In this document: positions 10,614-18,487 of the stretch, piece after piece
Numbering within the stretch: position 1 is the stretch's first letter
How the letters are laid out: each line of letters starts with the position of its first letter
Source: JAVDCA01 sp035293985
GTDB taxonomy: Bacteria; Pseudomonadota; Alphaproteobacteria; Rhizobiales; Xanthobacteraceae
Assembly (NCBI GenBank): GCA_035293985.1
Contig: DATGLS010000025.1
Location: forward strand, 62,001 to 126,000
Direction of reading: 5' to 3'
Length of the DNA: 64,000 bases
Position numbers and translations under genes: made by a program
Notes under the pieces: model-generated
Seen by the model: only the letters and a program-made list of their open reading frames with translations
What the model was told of the DNA's origin: nothing
The model's database searches: none

Positions 10614-11330
10614 TCATGCGGCCGTGCCGGATGGCTTCCCCGGCAGAGCGGCGCCGACCAGGCAATCGCGCGAGACCAACGCCGCGAGCTGCTCCTCGTT
10701 CATGCCCTCGGTGCCGGCCGGGCGCATCGGCAGCACGATGTAGCGCAGGTCCGCATTGCTGTCGTGCACCTGCACGTCGACGGTCTCCGGCACGACGAGC
10801 CCGAACTCGCGCAGCACCTTGCGCGGCTCGCGCACGGCGCGCGAACGATAGGCCTTGCTGACGTACCAGGCGGGCGGCTCGCCGAGCAGCGAGCGCGGAT
10901 AGCACGAGCACAGCGTGCAGACGATCAGGTTGTGCTGCCGCGGCGTGTTCTCGATCACCATCAGGTCGGCCTCGGTCACCTCGATGCCGAGCTCGCGCGC
11001 GGCCGCCTTGCCGTCGCGCAGCATGCGCGCCTTGAACGCCGGATCGACCCAGGCTTTGGCGACCATGCGCGCGCCCTGGTGCGGGGTGCCGCGGTCGTTG
11101 ATCTCGTGGCGCCGGCGGATCTCGTCGGCGGTGAGCAGGCCCTTCTCGATCAGCAGGCTCTTGAGGGCGAGGAATTTCGCCTCGCCGGGCGTGAGCTCGA
11201 CGTCGTCGTCCTCGCGGGGCGGATGCCGGGTGCGCCCGTGCTCGTGTGCATGACCGTGATCGTGCGAATGATCGTGATCATGCGCATGGCCGTGTTCGTG
11301 GTGATTATGATCGCTGTCGTCGGCACTCAT
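10614..11330 (-). CDS. Cobalt nitrile hydratase alpha / thiocyanate hydrolase gamma-like subunit with His-rich N terminus
   Basis: From ATG 11330 the protein is 238 residues. The metal site VCTLCSCYP (Cys138, Cys141, Cys143) is the claw motif of nitrile hydratase alpha and thiocyanate hydrolase gamma subunits. Thr after the first Cys is typical of the cobalt type; iron enzymes have Ser. Residues 8-36 contain fourteen histidines, mostly in alternating H-x-H-x order, a possible metal-loading tail. The next two genes upstream encode the two halves of a nitrile hydratase beta subunit, the arrangement of the three-subunit thiocyanate hydrolase. I saw no dedicated activator gene nearby. Whether it acts on thiocyanate or on nitriles is open. 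Confidence 0.85.
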   Translation of the reverse strand: MSADDSDHNHHEHGHAHDHDHSHDHGHAHEHGRTRHPPREDDDVELTPGEAKFLALKSLLIEKGLLTADEIRRRHEINDRGTPHQGARMVAKAWVDPAFKARMLRDGKAAARELGIEVTEADLMVIENTPRQHNLIVCTLCSCYPRSLLGEPPAWYVSKAYRSRAVREPRKVLREFGLVVPETVDVQVHDSNADLRYIVLPMRPAGTEGMNEEQLAALVSRDCLVGAALPGKPSGTAA

Positions 11331-11352
11331 GGAAAGCTCTCTGCAAAGATGA

Positions 11353-11649
11353 TCACGCCGGCCGCAGCCAGTGATCGTAGATTTCGAGCACCAGCGTGTC
11401 TCCGGCCGCACCCTCGTAGTCCGGCCACAGGTCGCGCTGCTTGAGGCGCACGCGGTAGAGCGGAATGCGCGCGCGGCCGACGCGGCCGTAGGCGCGCTCC
11501 TCGGGATTCTCGAAGCGGCCGCAGTAGTGATCGATCACGCCGACCTTGTTGCGCACATAAATCGGCGTGCGCACGTGGCCCGGCTTGCCGAGGTCGAGGA
11601 TGCGCACCCGGTCGCCCGGCGCGTAAGTGGCGTGCCGATCAGGCGGCAT
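11353..11649 (-). CDS. Nitrile hydratase beta C-terminal half / thiocyanate hydrolase alpha-like subunit
   Basis: With the start at ATG 11649 the protein has 98 residues. It matches the SH3-like C-terminal domain of nitrile hydratase beta: YAPGDRVRILDLGKPGHVRTP, then YVRNKVGVID, LYRVRLKQRDLW and YDHWLRPA at the end. In ordinary nitrile hydratases this domain is fused to the N-terminal helical half; here it is a free gene, as in thiocyanate hydrolase (ScnA). Its start overlaps the end of the upstream half-gene by 11 bp, so the two are translationally coupled, and the gamma-like gene follows after 22 bp. It should contribute to the active-site wall of the complex. Confidence 0.82.
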   Translation of the reverse strand: MPPDRHATYAPGDRVRILDLGKPGHVRTPIYVRNKVGVIDHYCGRFENPEERAYGRVGRARIPLYRVRLKQRDLWPDYEGAAGDTLVLEIYDHWLRPA

Positions 11650-11959
11650 GGTCGCGCGTGCCCTTGCGCAGGATGTCCTCGGTGCGCGCCGCAAGCTCGG
11701 CGCGATCGATCAGGCCCTTCTCGACCAGCAGGCTGATCATCCCGTCGAGCCGGCGGCCGTAGAAGGTCGACTTGTTGTAGGCGTCCGGCGACATCTCTTC
11801 CATGGTGCGGCGGTATTCGTCGAGGTTGAGGACGCCCTTGCCCCACAGCACGTTGAACATGGCCAGCATGTGTCTCTGCCAGAACAGCGGCGGCGCCTCC
11901 TGGCGCGGAACCTCGCCGGCGGGCAGGCCGCCGATATCGGTGAGCAGTCGTTCGGACAT
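11639..11959 (-). CDS. Nitrile hydratase beta N-terminal half / thiocyanate hydrolase beta-like subunit
   Basis: This 106-residue protein corresponds to the helical N-terminal half of nitrile hydratase beta. It opens with DIGGLPAGEV, similar to the D-x-GG-x-x-G opening of that subunit, followed by FWQRHMLAMF, LNLDEYRRTMEEM and FYGRRLDGMISLLVEKGLI. It is the first gene of the three-gene run and is read away from xerC. The order N-half, C-half, alpha/gamma is that of scnB-scnA-scnC. An alternative reading is a nitrile hydratase whose beta gene has split by mutation. The tidy overlap and separate starts argue for a stable three-subunit enzyme. Confidence 0.8.
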   Translation of the reverse strand: MSERLLTDIGGLPAGEVPRQEAPPLFWQRHMLAMFNVLWGKGVLNLDEYRRTMEEMSPDAYNKSTFYGRRLDGMISLLVEKGLIDRAELAARTEDILRKGTRDHAA

Positions 11960-12073
11960 GTCGGGTTCCTTTCAAAGGGCAGCGTAGCACCAGGCCCGCG
12001 CCCACCGGAAGCCGGCGATTAAGGAGTGATGAACCAGCCTGGTGCGATAAAGCATCACGCACGAGATCCCATC

Positions 12074-13027
12074 ATGGCGCGGCGCAAACCCGAAGAGCTT
12101 CCGTCCGCGGATCAGGACGTCGCGACCGAGATCAGCCGCTGGCTCGGCCATCTCGGCGCCGAACGGCGCATGTCGGGCAAGACACTCGATGCCTATCGCC
12201 GCGACGTGCACCAGTTTACGGCCTTCCTGTGTGAGCATCTCGGCCGCCGGGTCACGTTGGGCACCTTGGCGCGGCTCGCGCCGGCCGACGTGCGCGCCTT
12301 CATGGCGGCGCGGCGCGCGAACGGTATCGGCGGCCGCTCGCTGATGCGGGCGCTCGCGGGCGCGCGCTCGTTCGCCCGCTTCCTCGAGCGCGACGGCAAG
12401 GGCAAGGTCGGCGCGCTCGCGGCGGTGCGGACGCCGAAGGTCGCCAAGACGCTGCCAAAGCCGCTGTCGATCGCGTCGGCGACGCGCGTCGCCGACGCCG
12501 ATGTGCGCGCCGGCGAGGAACGCCCGCCCTGGGTGCTGGCGCGCGACGCCGCCGTGCTGGCGCTCCTTTACGGCTGCGGCCTGCGCATTTCCGAGGCGCT
12601 CGGCCTCAAGCCGCGCGACGTCGCCGGCGTGCGCGACGCGCTCACCGTCACCGGCAAGGGCAACAAGACCCGCATGGTGCCGCTGCTGCCGCAGGTCGCG
12701 CAGCTGATCGCCGACTATGTCGCGCTGTGCCCCTATGAGCTGCCCGCCGGTGGGGCGCTGTTCGTCGGCGAGAAAGGCGGCCCGCTGTCGCCGCGCATCA
12801 TCCAGCTCGCGATGCAGCGTCTGCGCGGCGCGCTCGGCCTCGCCGACACCGCGACGCCGCACGCGCTGCGCCATTCCTTCGCGACCCACCTGCTGGCCCG
12901 CGGCGGCGACCTGCGCGCCATCCAGGAGCTGCTCGGCCACGCCTCGCTCTCGACCACGCAAATCTACACGGCGGTCGACACCGAGCGCCTGCTCGAGGCG
13001 TATCGCGGCGCCCATCCGCGTGCGTGA
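12074..13027 (+). CDS. xerC: Tyrosine recombinase XerC
   Basis: This is a site-specific recombinase of about 317 residues from ATG 12074. It has an N-terminal core-binding SAM-like domain (residues about 15-105) and a C-terminal catalytic domain. The catalytic residues are visible: Arg in GLRISEAL, Lys in TGKGNKTR, HALRHSFATHLL, LGHASLSTTQ and the nucleophile Tyr in IYTAVDTERL. It acts with XerD at dif to resolve chromosome dimers. The ending AVDTERLLEAYRGAHPR is typical of alphaproteobacterial XerC. It is a housekeeping gene and not evidence of an integrated element, although the AT-rich island lies nearby. Confidence 0.9.
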   Translation: MARRKPEELPSADQDVATEISRWLGHLGAERRMSGKTLDAYRRDVHQFTAFLCEHLGRRVTLGTLARLAPADVRAFMAARRANGIGGRSLMRALAGARSFARFLERDGKGKVGALAAVRTPKVAKTLPKPLSIASATRVADADVRAGEERPPWVLARDAAVLALLYGCGLRISEALGLKPRDVAGVRDALTVTGKGNKTRMVPLLPQVAQLIADYVALCPYELPAGGALFVGEKGGPLSPRIIQLAMQRLRGALGLADTATPHALRHSFATHLLARGGDLRAIQELLGHASLSTTQIYTAVDTERLLEAYRGAHPRA

Positions 13028-13148
13028 CCATCGGGCCACACAGGGGCCAAAGTTCCCAAATCCTCTTGCGCCGGAACGCAGCTTCAGGCCATCGTCGATC
13101 CGGGACGGTACACCGAGCATTCGCATGTGAGGTGAGCGCGGCGCGTGC

Positions 13149-13265
13149 GCTCCCTTTCCCGCAAGGGAAAGGGCTGGGGTGAGGGGCTCTCGGAGCCGGA
13201 ATTGAAACTCCGAGTGCCCCTCGCCCGGTTCGCTTCGCTCGCCACCCTCTCTCCTTCGGGGAGAT
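13149..13265. repeat. Family D intergenic palindrome, copy 1
   Basis: Three small inverted repeats follow each other: CCCTTTCCC/GGGAAAGGG at the left, CTCGGAG/CTCCGAG in the middle and CTCTCTCC/GGGGAGA at the right. Between them is a GGTTCGCTTCGCTCG stretch found in several intergenic repeats of this window. It fills most of the 287-bp gap between xerC and the DUF4337 gene, where I see nothing else. Confidence 0.7.
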
Positions 13266-13314
13266 GAAGGATTCACAGGCGATTGCTCGTCAACAGGACG
13301 GGGAGCGATACACC

Positions 13315-13911
13315 ATGGCCGAAGCCCACGAGACACTCGAGCATACCGAGCACGCCGAGCATGCGTCGCACGGCGGCAACAAGGGCATTGCGCTGCTGAT
13401 CTCGGTGCTGGCGCTGTTCCTTGCCCTCTCCGAGACCTTGGGCAAGAGCGCGCAAACGGCGGCGATCAGCTTCAACGTTCAAGCCTCGGACGACTGGGCC
13501 TTCTATCAGGCCAAGACCATCCGCATGGGCCAGCTGCAGACGGCGGCCGACACCATGGCACTGACTTCTCAGGGGACCACGGACGCCGCGCTCAAGGAAG
13601 CCCAGGCCAAGCAGATCGAGGTTTGGCGCAAGGAGGCGGCCCGCAACGATGACGAGCCCGGCCGCAACGGCCGCAAGCAGCTGACCGAGAAGGCGCGCTT
13701 CTCCGAGGAGCAGCGCGAGACCGCGATGGCGCGCTATCACAATTACGAGTTCGCGTCGGCCGCTTTCCAGATCGGCATCGTGCTCGCCTCGGCGATGATC
13801 ATCACCGGGATCGCGGCGCTCGCCTGGCTCGCGGGCGCCCTTGGCGTGGTCGGGATCGCGTTCATGGCCGTCGGGCTGTTCGCCCCGCACTTGATCCACG
13901 CGCTGGGATGA
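13315..13911 (+). CDS. DUF4337 family membrane protein
   Basis: The start is ATG 13315, preceded by GGGGAGCG; the protein is 198 residues. It begins with a short Glu/His-rich stretch, then a transmembrane helix near residues 24-42 (IALLISVLALFLALSET) and a long hydrophilic, helical middle. Two further hydrophobic segments lie near residues 145-195. This pattern, with AFYQAKTIRM and RYHNYEFASAAFQIGIVLASA, matches DUF4337, a family of unknown function in Proteobacteria. It converges on the TOPRIM-like gene with a 30-bp gap. Confidence 0.82.
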   Translation: MAEAHETLEHTEHAEHASHGGNKGIALLISVLALFLALSETLGKSAQTAAISFNVQASDDWAFYQAKTIRMGQLQTAADTMALTSQGTTDAALKEAQAKQIEVWRKEAARNDDEPGRNGRKQLTEKARFSEEQRETAMARYHNYEFASAAFQIGIVLASAMIITGIAALAWLAGALGVVGIAFMAVGLFAPHLIHALG

Positions 13912-13941
13912 CGGCAGAGGCGAATGGCGTTCGTGGGCCAG

Positions 13942-14520
13942 TCATCGCCAAGCTTGCAGTCGGCTGATACACCTTCGCAAGCTAGGTGACATCGTCATTG
14001 CAACTCCGGGGCGCCAATCATCGCGTGCAAATTGCCCCAACAATCCTGCATATCCTGGACCCACCGCTATGCCGCTCCCGGGCCTCGGCGGCATGTCTTC
14101 CCTGATGCGGCGGTTTTTCGATTTTGCTGCGAGAGTAGTTACCAGCGATTTCGGATCTTTCACCAAATCCGGGCTCTCGGGAAATCTCGCGCGTGGCACG
14201 TCCAAGAACGCCGCGAAGGCGTCGACATCACCAAGTAACCAAGACTCAATCTCTCTCTCTGCGACTCGGAATAAAAGATTCTTGGATGGGTGCGGTACAA
14301 GGATCTTCAATAATTCTGCTGGGCACTTGGCGTCGTTATCCATATCTCGAACGATCAAGCAGCGGAGGCTGTTTGCTGACCGGTTGAGCTCGGGAATCGC
14401 GGCGTCGAGGTCTCCCTTCCCGCGCTTTCTAAGCATTATCAAATCAGCCAAGCCAATAGAATCCAATATCTTCCTCACCACCTCCTCATCCGGATATCCC
14501 TCGACAGCGGCGAGAATCAT
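13942..14520 (-). CDS. Small TOPRIM-like (DUF4276-type) protein, partner of the upstream ATPase
   Basis: The protein has 192 residues. It opens ILAAVEGYPDEE and, after about 45 residues, has CLIVRDMDNDAKCP, giving Glu7 and Asp59/Asp61/Asp63. A Glu at the end of strand 1 followed by D-x-D is the metal-binding layout of TOPRIM folds. LLFRVAEREIESWLLGD next resembles DUF4276 proteins. The family function is not established; related TOPRIM proteins paired with ATPases are nucleases or toxins in phage-defence systems. Its ATG overlaps the ATPase stop as ATGA (14517-14520), so they are translationally coupled. The DNA is much poorer in G+C than its neighbours (some 60-base lines about 43-52%), suggesting acquisition by transfer. 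Confidence 0.72.
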   Translation of the reverse strand: MILAAVEGYPDEEVVRKILDSIGLADLIMLRKRGKGDLDAAIPELNRSANSLRCLIVRDMDNDAKCPAELLKILVPHPSKNLLFRVAEREIESWLLGDVDAFAAFLDVPRARFPESPDLVKDPKSLVTTLAAKSKNRRIREDMPPRPGSGIAVGPGYAGLLGQFARDDWRPGVAMTMSPSLRRCISRLQAWR

Positions 14521-15656
14521 TCTGAAAATTCAGCAAGGCGTTCAGGGTGTTCCGGACTGACCAACGACAGGGCAGCATCTGCCGCGGAGAGGCCCGATTT
14601 CAGCAAAGCCGTAACTTTGGGGTTTTCGTTCCCCACTTCAACCTTAGTGCCCTCCGCGGAGGGATGTAAGAGTAACACCTCGTCGGCGCCGATGCCCTTG
14701 TCCGACAGCATTTCCGGCGAATGGGTGGTTATCGCTATTTGCCGCCGCCGTTTGCGAGTTACATTCCATAGCATTTGGGGAATGAACTCAACTACTCGAG
14801 GATGTAGTGAGAGCTCCGGCTCTTCCAGTAGCAGCGGTCCACTTCCGTCGAGAACTGCCCAAAGCAATCCAATTAAGCGCAATGTCCCGTCGGAGAATTG
14901 ATCCTCGCGCTGCCATCCGGCCTTCGGCCGCCAATGCTCAAATCGACCCCGAAGGTGGGGCACGCCAACTTGATCGCGCTCTAGCTCGAGAGCTTGCAGT
15001 TGCGGCAGGGCAATGGTGAGGGCATTCATAATCGTCAAGAGGCGCGAGTTGCGTACTCTATCTGACGCTTTGGCAATCTGTTCGAGAAAATCCGAACCAT
15101 ATGGATCACGCTCCTTTTCGAGACGCGATTTGTGTCTTTCGGGTTCACGAATCAATTGCGGAACGACGTGAAGATATCGAATTGAGGCTAGAAAATCGGC
15201 GATCGAGCGGAAATCCGCGTTAGCGCTGACTTGCTCGAGATGAGTCTGCGTAAGTCGCTCAGCGTCCTTTTTGTCATCTTCGTCTGGTCGCCTTCGGATG
15301 ATCTCTCCACCGCGAGTGACCGTCTCGGTCTTGACTATGGGTCGTCTATTGTTGTCTTGCGAAAGTGTCAAACTATACGTCCACTCTCCCTCGTCTTCGC
15401 CAATAGAGACCGCAAACGAAATGTCGGAATATCGCCGAGCCGCTAAGCAGCGAACCTTAGAAATGCCGCCCCGATCGACAACTGCGTTCTGAAGGCCACC
15501 TCCAGGGGAAGCCAATTGTCGCAAGAAATTCATCGCGTCGAGCAAATTGGATTTTCCTGAAGCGTTTGGGCCAGCGATGAAAATTCGCTGCTGCAGAGCA
15601 ACGTCAACCGACTTGAAATTACGCCAGTTTTCGAGTGCGAGACGGAAGAACCGCAT
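14517..15656 (-). CDS. OLD/AAA-type ABC ATPase of a putative defence pair
   Basis: This is a 379-residue ATPase of the RecF/OLD-like group. Walker A is GPNASGKS (residues 29-36), the signature FSDGT (254-258), Walker B LLLEEPE (275-281) and the switch TTHS (310-313). It begins FFRLALENWRNFKSVDV, typical of this group. The middle (about 120-250) is the coiled region. Such ATPases occur in OLD, Gabija, PARIS and retron-linked defence modules, where they sense invasion or hold an effector. Here the TOPRIM part is a separate downstream gene. It starts 32 bp after lpdA and is read in the same direction, so it may use the TCA-operon transcript. Base composition is AT-rich relative to the window. 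Confidence 0.8.
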   Translation of the reverse strand: MRFFRLALENWRNFKSVDVALQQRIFIAGPNASGKSNLLDAMNFLRQLASPGGGLQNAVVDRGGISKVRCLAARRYSDISFAVSIGEDEGEWTYSLTLSQDNNRRPIVKTETVTRGGEIIRRRPDEDDKKDAERLTQTHLEQVSANADFRSIADFLASIRYLHVVPQLIREPERHKSRLEKERDPYGSDFLEQIAKASDRVRNSRLLTIMNALTIALPQLQALELERDQVGVPHLRGRFEHWRPKAGWQREDQFSDGTLRLIGLLWAVLDGSGPLLLEEPELSLHPRVVEFIPQMLWNVTRKRRRQIAITTHSPEMLSDKGIGADEVLLLHPSAEGTKVEVGNENPKVTALLKSGLSAADAALSLVSPEHPERLAEFSE

Positions 15657-15688
15657 TTTAGCTCGATCCGGATCCTGTCATCTTAATT

Positions 15689-17089
15689 TCACATGCTGAT
15701 CGACCGCTTGTCCACCGCCATCGCGGCCTCCTTGATGGCTTCGCTCAAGGTCGGGTGCGGGTGGCAGGTGCGGGCGATGTCCTCCGACGAGCCGCCGAAC
15801 TCCATCGCCACCGCGGCCTCGGCGATCATGTTGCCGGCGTCGGGCCCGACGATGTGCACGCCGAGCACGCGATCGGTCTTGGCGTCGGCGAGGATCTTCA
15901 CGAACCCGTCGGTCTGCTGGTTGACCTTGGCGCGGCCGTTGGCGGTGAACGGGAATTTGCCCACGTTGTAGGCGATGCCGCCGGCTTTCAGCTCTTCCTC
16001 GCTCTTGCCGACCGAGGCGACCTCCGGGAACGTGTAGATCACGTTCGGGATCACGTCGTAATTCACGTGGCCCGCATGGCCCGCGATGATCTCGGCGACC
16101 GCGACGCCTTCGTCCTCGGCCTTGTGCGCGAGCATCGGGCCCGCGATCACGTCGCCGATGGCGTAGATGCCGGCGACGTTGGTCGCATAATGCGCGTCGA
16201 CCGTCACGCGCCCGCGATGGTCGAGCGCGACGCCGACGGCGTCGAGCCCGAGCCCTTGCGTGTAAGGCACGCGGCCGATGGCGACCAGTGCAACGTCGGC
16301 CTCGACCATCTCGGCCGTGCCGCCCGCCGCCGGCTCGACGCTCGCCCTGAGCTTCGGACCGGAATCGTCGATTGCCGTGACCTTGGAGGAAAGCTGGAAC
16401 GTGATGCCCTGCTTCTGCAGGATGCGCTGAAAGCTCTTCGCCACGTCGAGGTCCATGCCGGGCAGGATGCGGTCGAGAAACTCGACCACGTGCACCTGCG
16501 AGCCGAGCCGGCGCCACACCGAGCCGAGCTCGAGCCCGATCACGCCGGCGCCGACGACGAGGAGCTTGTTCGGCACCGCCGGCAGCACCAGCGCGCCGGT
16601 CGACGACACGATCCGCTTCTCGTCGATCTCGATGCCCTTGAGGCGGGCCACGTCCGAGCCCGTCGCGACCACGATGTTCTTCGTCTCGACGATCTCTTTC
16701 TTGCCGTCTGCCGCCGTCACCTCGACCTTGCCGGGCGCCGTGATGCGCCCGATGCCCTGGAACGTGTCGATCTTGTTCTTGCGAAACAGGTAGGCGACGC
16801 CCTTGACGTTGCCGTCGACCCCCTCATCCTTGAACTTCATCATCGCCGGCAGATCGAGCGCCGGCGCCGCGACCTTGATGCCCATCTTGGCGAATTCTTG
16901 CCCGGCTTCCTCGAACAGCTCAGAGGCGTGCAGCAGCGCCTTCGACGGGATGCAGCCGATGTTGAGGCAGGTGCCGCCGAACGTCTTGTCCTTCTCGACC
17001 ACCGCGGTCTTGAGCCCGAGCTGCGCCGCGCGGACCGCGCAGACGTAGCCGCCGGGACCGGAACCGATGACGACGAGATCGTAAGCCAT
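15689..17089 (-). CDS. lpdA: Dihydrolipoamide dehydrogenase (E3)
   Basis: This is a flavoprotein disulfide reductase of 466 residues from ATG 17089. It has the FAD-binding GSGPGGYVCA, the redox pair GGTCLNIGCIPSK (Cys41 and Cys46), the NAD-binding GAGVIGLELGSVW and the C-terminal catalytic HPHPTLSE. It reoxidises lipoamide of the 2-oxoglutarate dehydrogenase complex, whose E1 and E2 genes lie upstream on the same strand. The gap to odhB (123 bp) contains a family B repeat. It is the last core gene of the TCA block; the ATPase/TOPRIM pair follows after 32 bp. Confidence 0.95.
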   Translation of the reverse strand: MAYDLVVIGSGPGGYVCAVRAAQLGLKTAVVEKDKTFGGTCLNIGCIPSKALLHASELFEEAGQEFAKMGIKVAAPALDLPAMMKFKDEGVDGNVKGVAYLFRKNKIDTFQGIGRITAPGKVEVTAADGKKEIVETKNIVVATGSDVARLKGIEIDEKRIVSSTGALVLPAVPNKLLVVGAGVIGLELGSVWRRLGSQVHVVEFLDRILPGMDLDVAKSFQRILQKQGITFQLSSKVTAIDDSGPKLRASVEPAAGGTAEMVEADVALVAIGRVPYTQGLGLDAVGVALDHRGRVTVDAHYATNVAGIYAIGDVIAGPMLAHKAEDEGVAVAEIIAGHAGHVNYDVIPNVIYTFPEVASVGKSEEELKAGGIAYNVGKFPFTANGRAKVNQQTDGFVKILADAKTDRVLGVHIVGPDAGNMIAEAAVAMEFGGSSEDIARTCHPHPTLSEAIKEAAMAVDKRSISM

Positions 17090-17111
17090 GAATGACTCCG
17101 TACCCTCTCGC

Positions 17112-17190
17112 GTCATTGCGAGGCGTGCGCGGCACGCCGAAGCAATCTCGGGCAGCTATACCGGGATTGCTTCGCTTCGCTCGCAATGAC
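17112..17190. repeat. Family B intergenic palindrome, copy 1
   Basis: It begins GTCATTGCGAGGCGTGCGCG and ends in CTCGCAATGAC. Inner arms GAAGCAATCTCGG and CCGGGATTGCTTC pair. The same family occurs at 58201. This copy lies in the odhB-lpdA gap and so would be a hairpin in the operon mRNA. Confidence 0.85.
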
Positions 17191-17212
17191 GGACGCTATG
17201 CATGGGTGAAAA

Positions 17213-18469
17213 TCACAAATCCAGCACCAGCCGCTGCGGATCCTCCAGGATCTCCTTCACGCGCACCAGGAAGGTCACCGCCTCGCGGCCGTCGACGATG
17301 CGGTGGTCGTAGGAGAGCGCGAGATACATCATCGGGCGTGCCTCGATCTTGCCGCCGACCACCATCGGCCGTTCCTGGATCTTGTGCATGCCGAGGATGC
17401 CGGACTGCGGCGCGTTGAGGATCGGCGTCGACATCAGCGAGCCGTAGACGCCGCCGTTGGAGATCGTGAAGGTGCCGCCCTGCATCTCCTCGATCTTGAG
17501 CGTGCCCTCGCGGGCGCGGCGGCCGAAGCCGGCGATCTCCTTCTCGATCTCGGCGAGCGATTTCGCGTCGCAGTCGCGCACCACCGGCACCACCAGGCCC
17601 TTCTCGGTGCCGACCGCGACGCCGATGTGGTAGTAGTTCTTGTAGACGAGGTCGGCGCCGTCGATCTCGGCGTTGACGGCGGGAATTTCCTTGAGCGCCT
17701 GCACGCAGGCGCGCACGAAGAAGCCCATGAAGCCGAGCTTCACGCCGTGCCGCTTCTCGAACATGTCCTTGTAGTGGTTGCGCAGGTCCATCACGGCGTG
17801 CATGTCGACCTCGTTGAAGGTCGTCAGCATGGCCGCGGTGTTCTGCGCCTCCTTGAGCCGGCGCGCGATGGTCTGGCGCAGCCGCGTCATCTTCACGCGC
17901 TCCTCGCGCGCCGCGTCGTCCGCGGGCGAGGGGGCGCGCACCTGCACGGACGCCGCCGTCTGCGGCACCGGCGTCGGCTGCGCGGCGGCGCGCTCGATCG
18001 CGGCCAGCATGTCGCCCTTGGTCACGCGGCCGTCCTTGCCGGAGCCCGGGACGGTGCCGGGCTCGACGCCGCTTTCGGTTGCCAGCCGTCGCACGGATGG
18101 GGCCGGCGGCGGCTCGCCGGCCGCGGGTTTCCCGGGGGCCGGCTGAGCGGGCGGGGGCGGGGCAGCCGGCTTCGGGGCGGGCTGCGGCGATGGCGCCGCG
18201 GCCTTTCCCGCAGAAGGCTTCGCGGCGGCACCGGCGCCATCGGTGATCTGTCCGAGCAGCGCACCGACCGCAACGGTTTCTCCATCTTTCGCCGCGATGT
18301 CGCCGAGGACGCCGGCGGCCGGCGCCGGGACCTCGATCGTCACCTTGTCGGTTTCGAGCTCGACCAGCGGCTCATCGACCGCGACCGGGTCGCCGGGTTT
18401 CTTGAACCACTTGCCGATGGTCGCCTCGGTGACGGATTCGCCGAGGGTGGGGACCCGAATTTCGGTCAT
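17213..18469 (-). CDS. odhB: 2-oxoglutarate dehydrogenase E2, dihydrolipoyl succinyltransferase
   Basis: The protein is 418 residues from ATG 18469. The lipoyl domain has ELETDKVTIE with the modified Lys42. A long Pro/Ala linker (about residues 80-120) follows, then the E3-binding segment SVRRLATESG and the acyltransferase core ending SYDHRIVDGREA with catalytic His. It transfers succinyl groups to CoA in the TCA cycle. The frame stays open far upstream through a family A repeat and the end of odhA, but this is chance: the conserved start is at 18469. The 113-bp gap to odhA holds that repeat. Confidence 0.95.
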   Translation of the reverse strand: MTEIRVPTLGESVTEATIGKWFKKPGDPVAVDEPLVELETDKVTIEVPAPAAGVLGDIAAKDGETVAVGALLGQITDGAGAAAKPSAGKAAAPSPQPAPKPAAPPPPAQPAPGKPAAGEPPPAPSVRRLATESGVEPGTVPGSGKDGRVTKGDMLAAIERAAAQPTPVPQTAASVQVRAPSPADDAAREERVKMTRLRQTIARRLKEAQNTAAMLTTFNEVDMHAVMDLRNHYKDMFEKRHGVKLGFMGFFVRACVQALKEIPAVNAEIDGADLVYKNYYHIGVAVGTEKGLVVPVVRDCDAKSLAEIEKEIAGFGRRAREGTLKIEEMQGGTFTISNGGVYGSLMSTPILNAPQSGILGMHKIQERPMVVGGKIEARPMMYLALSYDHRIVDGREAVTFLVRVKEILEDPQRLVLDL

Positions 18470-18487
18470 GGCCTCTAATCCCTTCTC

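Noticed and set aside
10614..11330. Iron-type nitrile hydratase
   Set aside because: The claw motif is VCTLCSC; iron enzymes have Ser where this has Thr, and the split beta subunit also points away from them.
12074..13027. XerC-type recombinase as integrase of a genomic island next to the AT-rich pair
   Set aside because: It is the normal chromosomal XerC by length and motifs, has high G+C like its neighbours and is separated from the island by the DUF4337 gene. No direct repeats or tRNA attachment site were seen.
13942..15656. Canonical PARIS or Gabija system
   Set aside because: PARIS has a DUF4435 effector of about 300 residues and Gabija has the TOPRIM domain fused to the ATPase plus a UvrD-like helicase. 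Here the second gene is a 192-residue DUF4276-like protein and there is no helicase.
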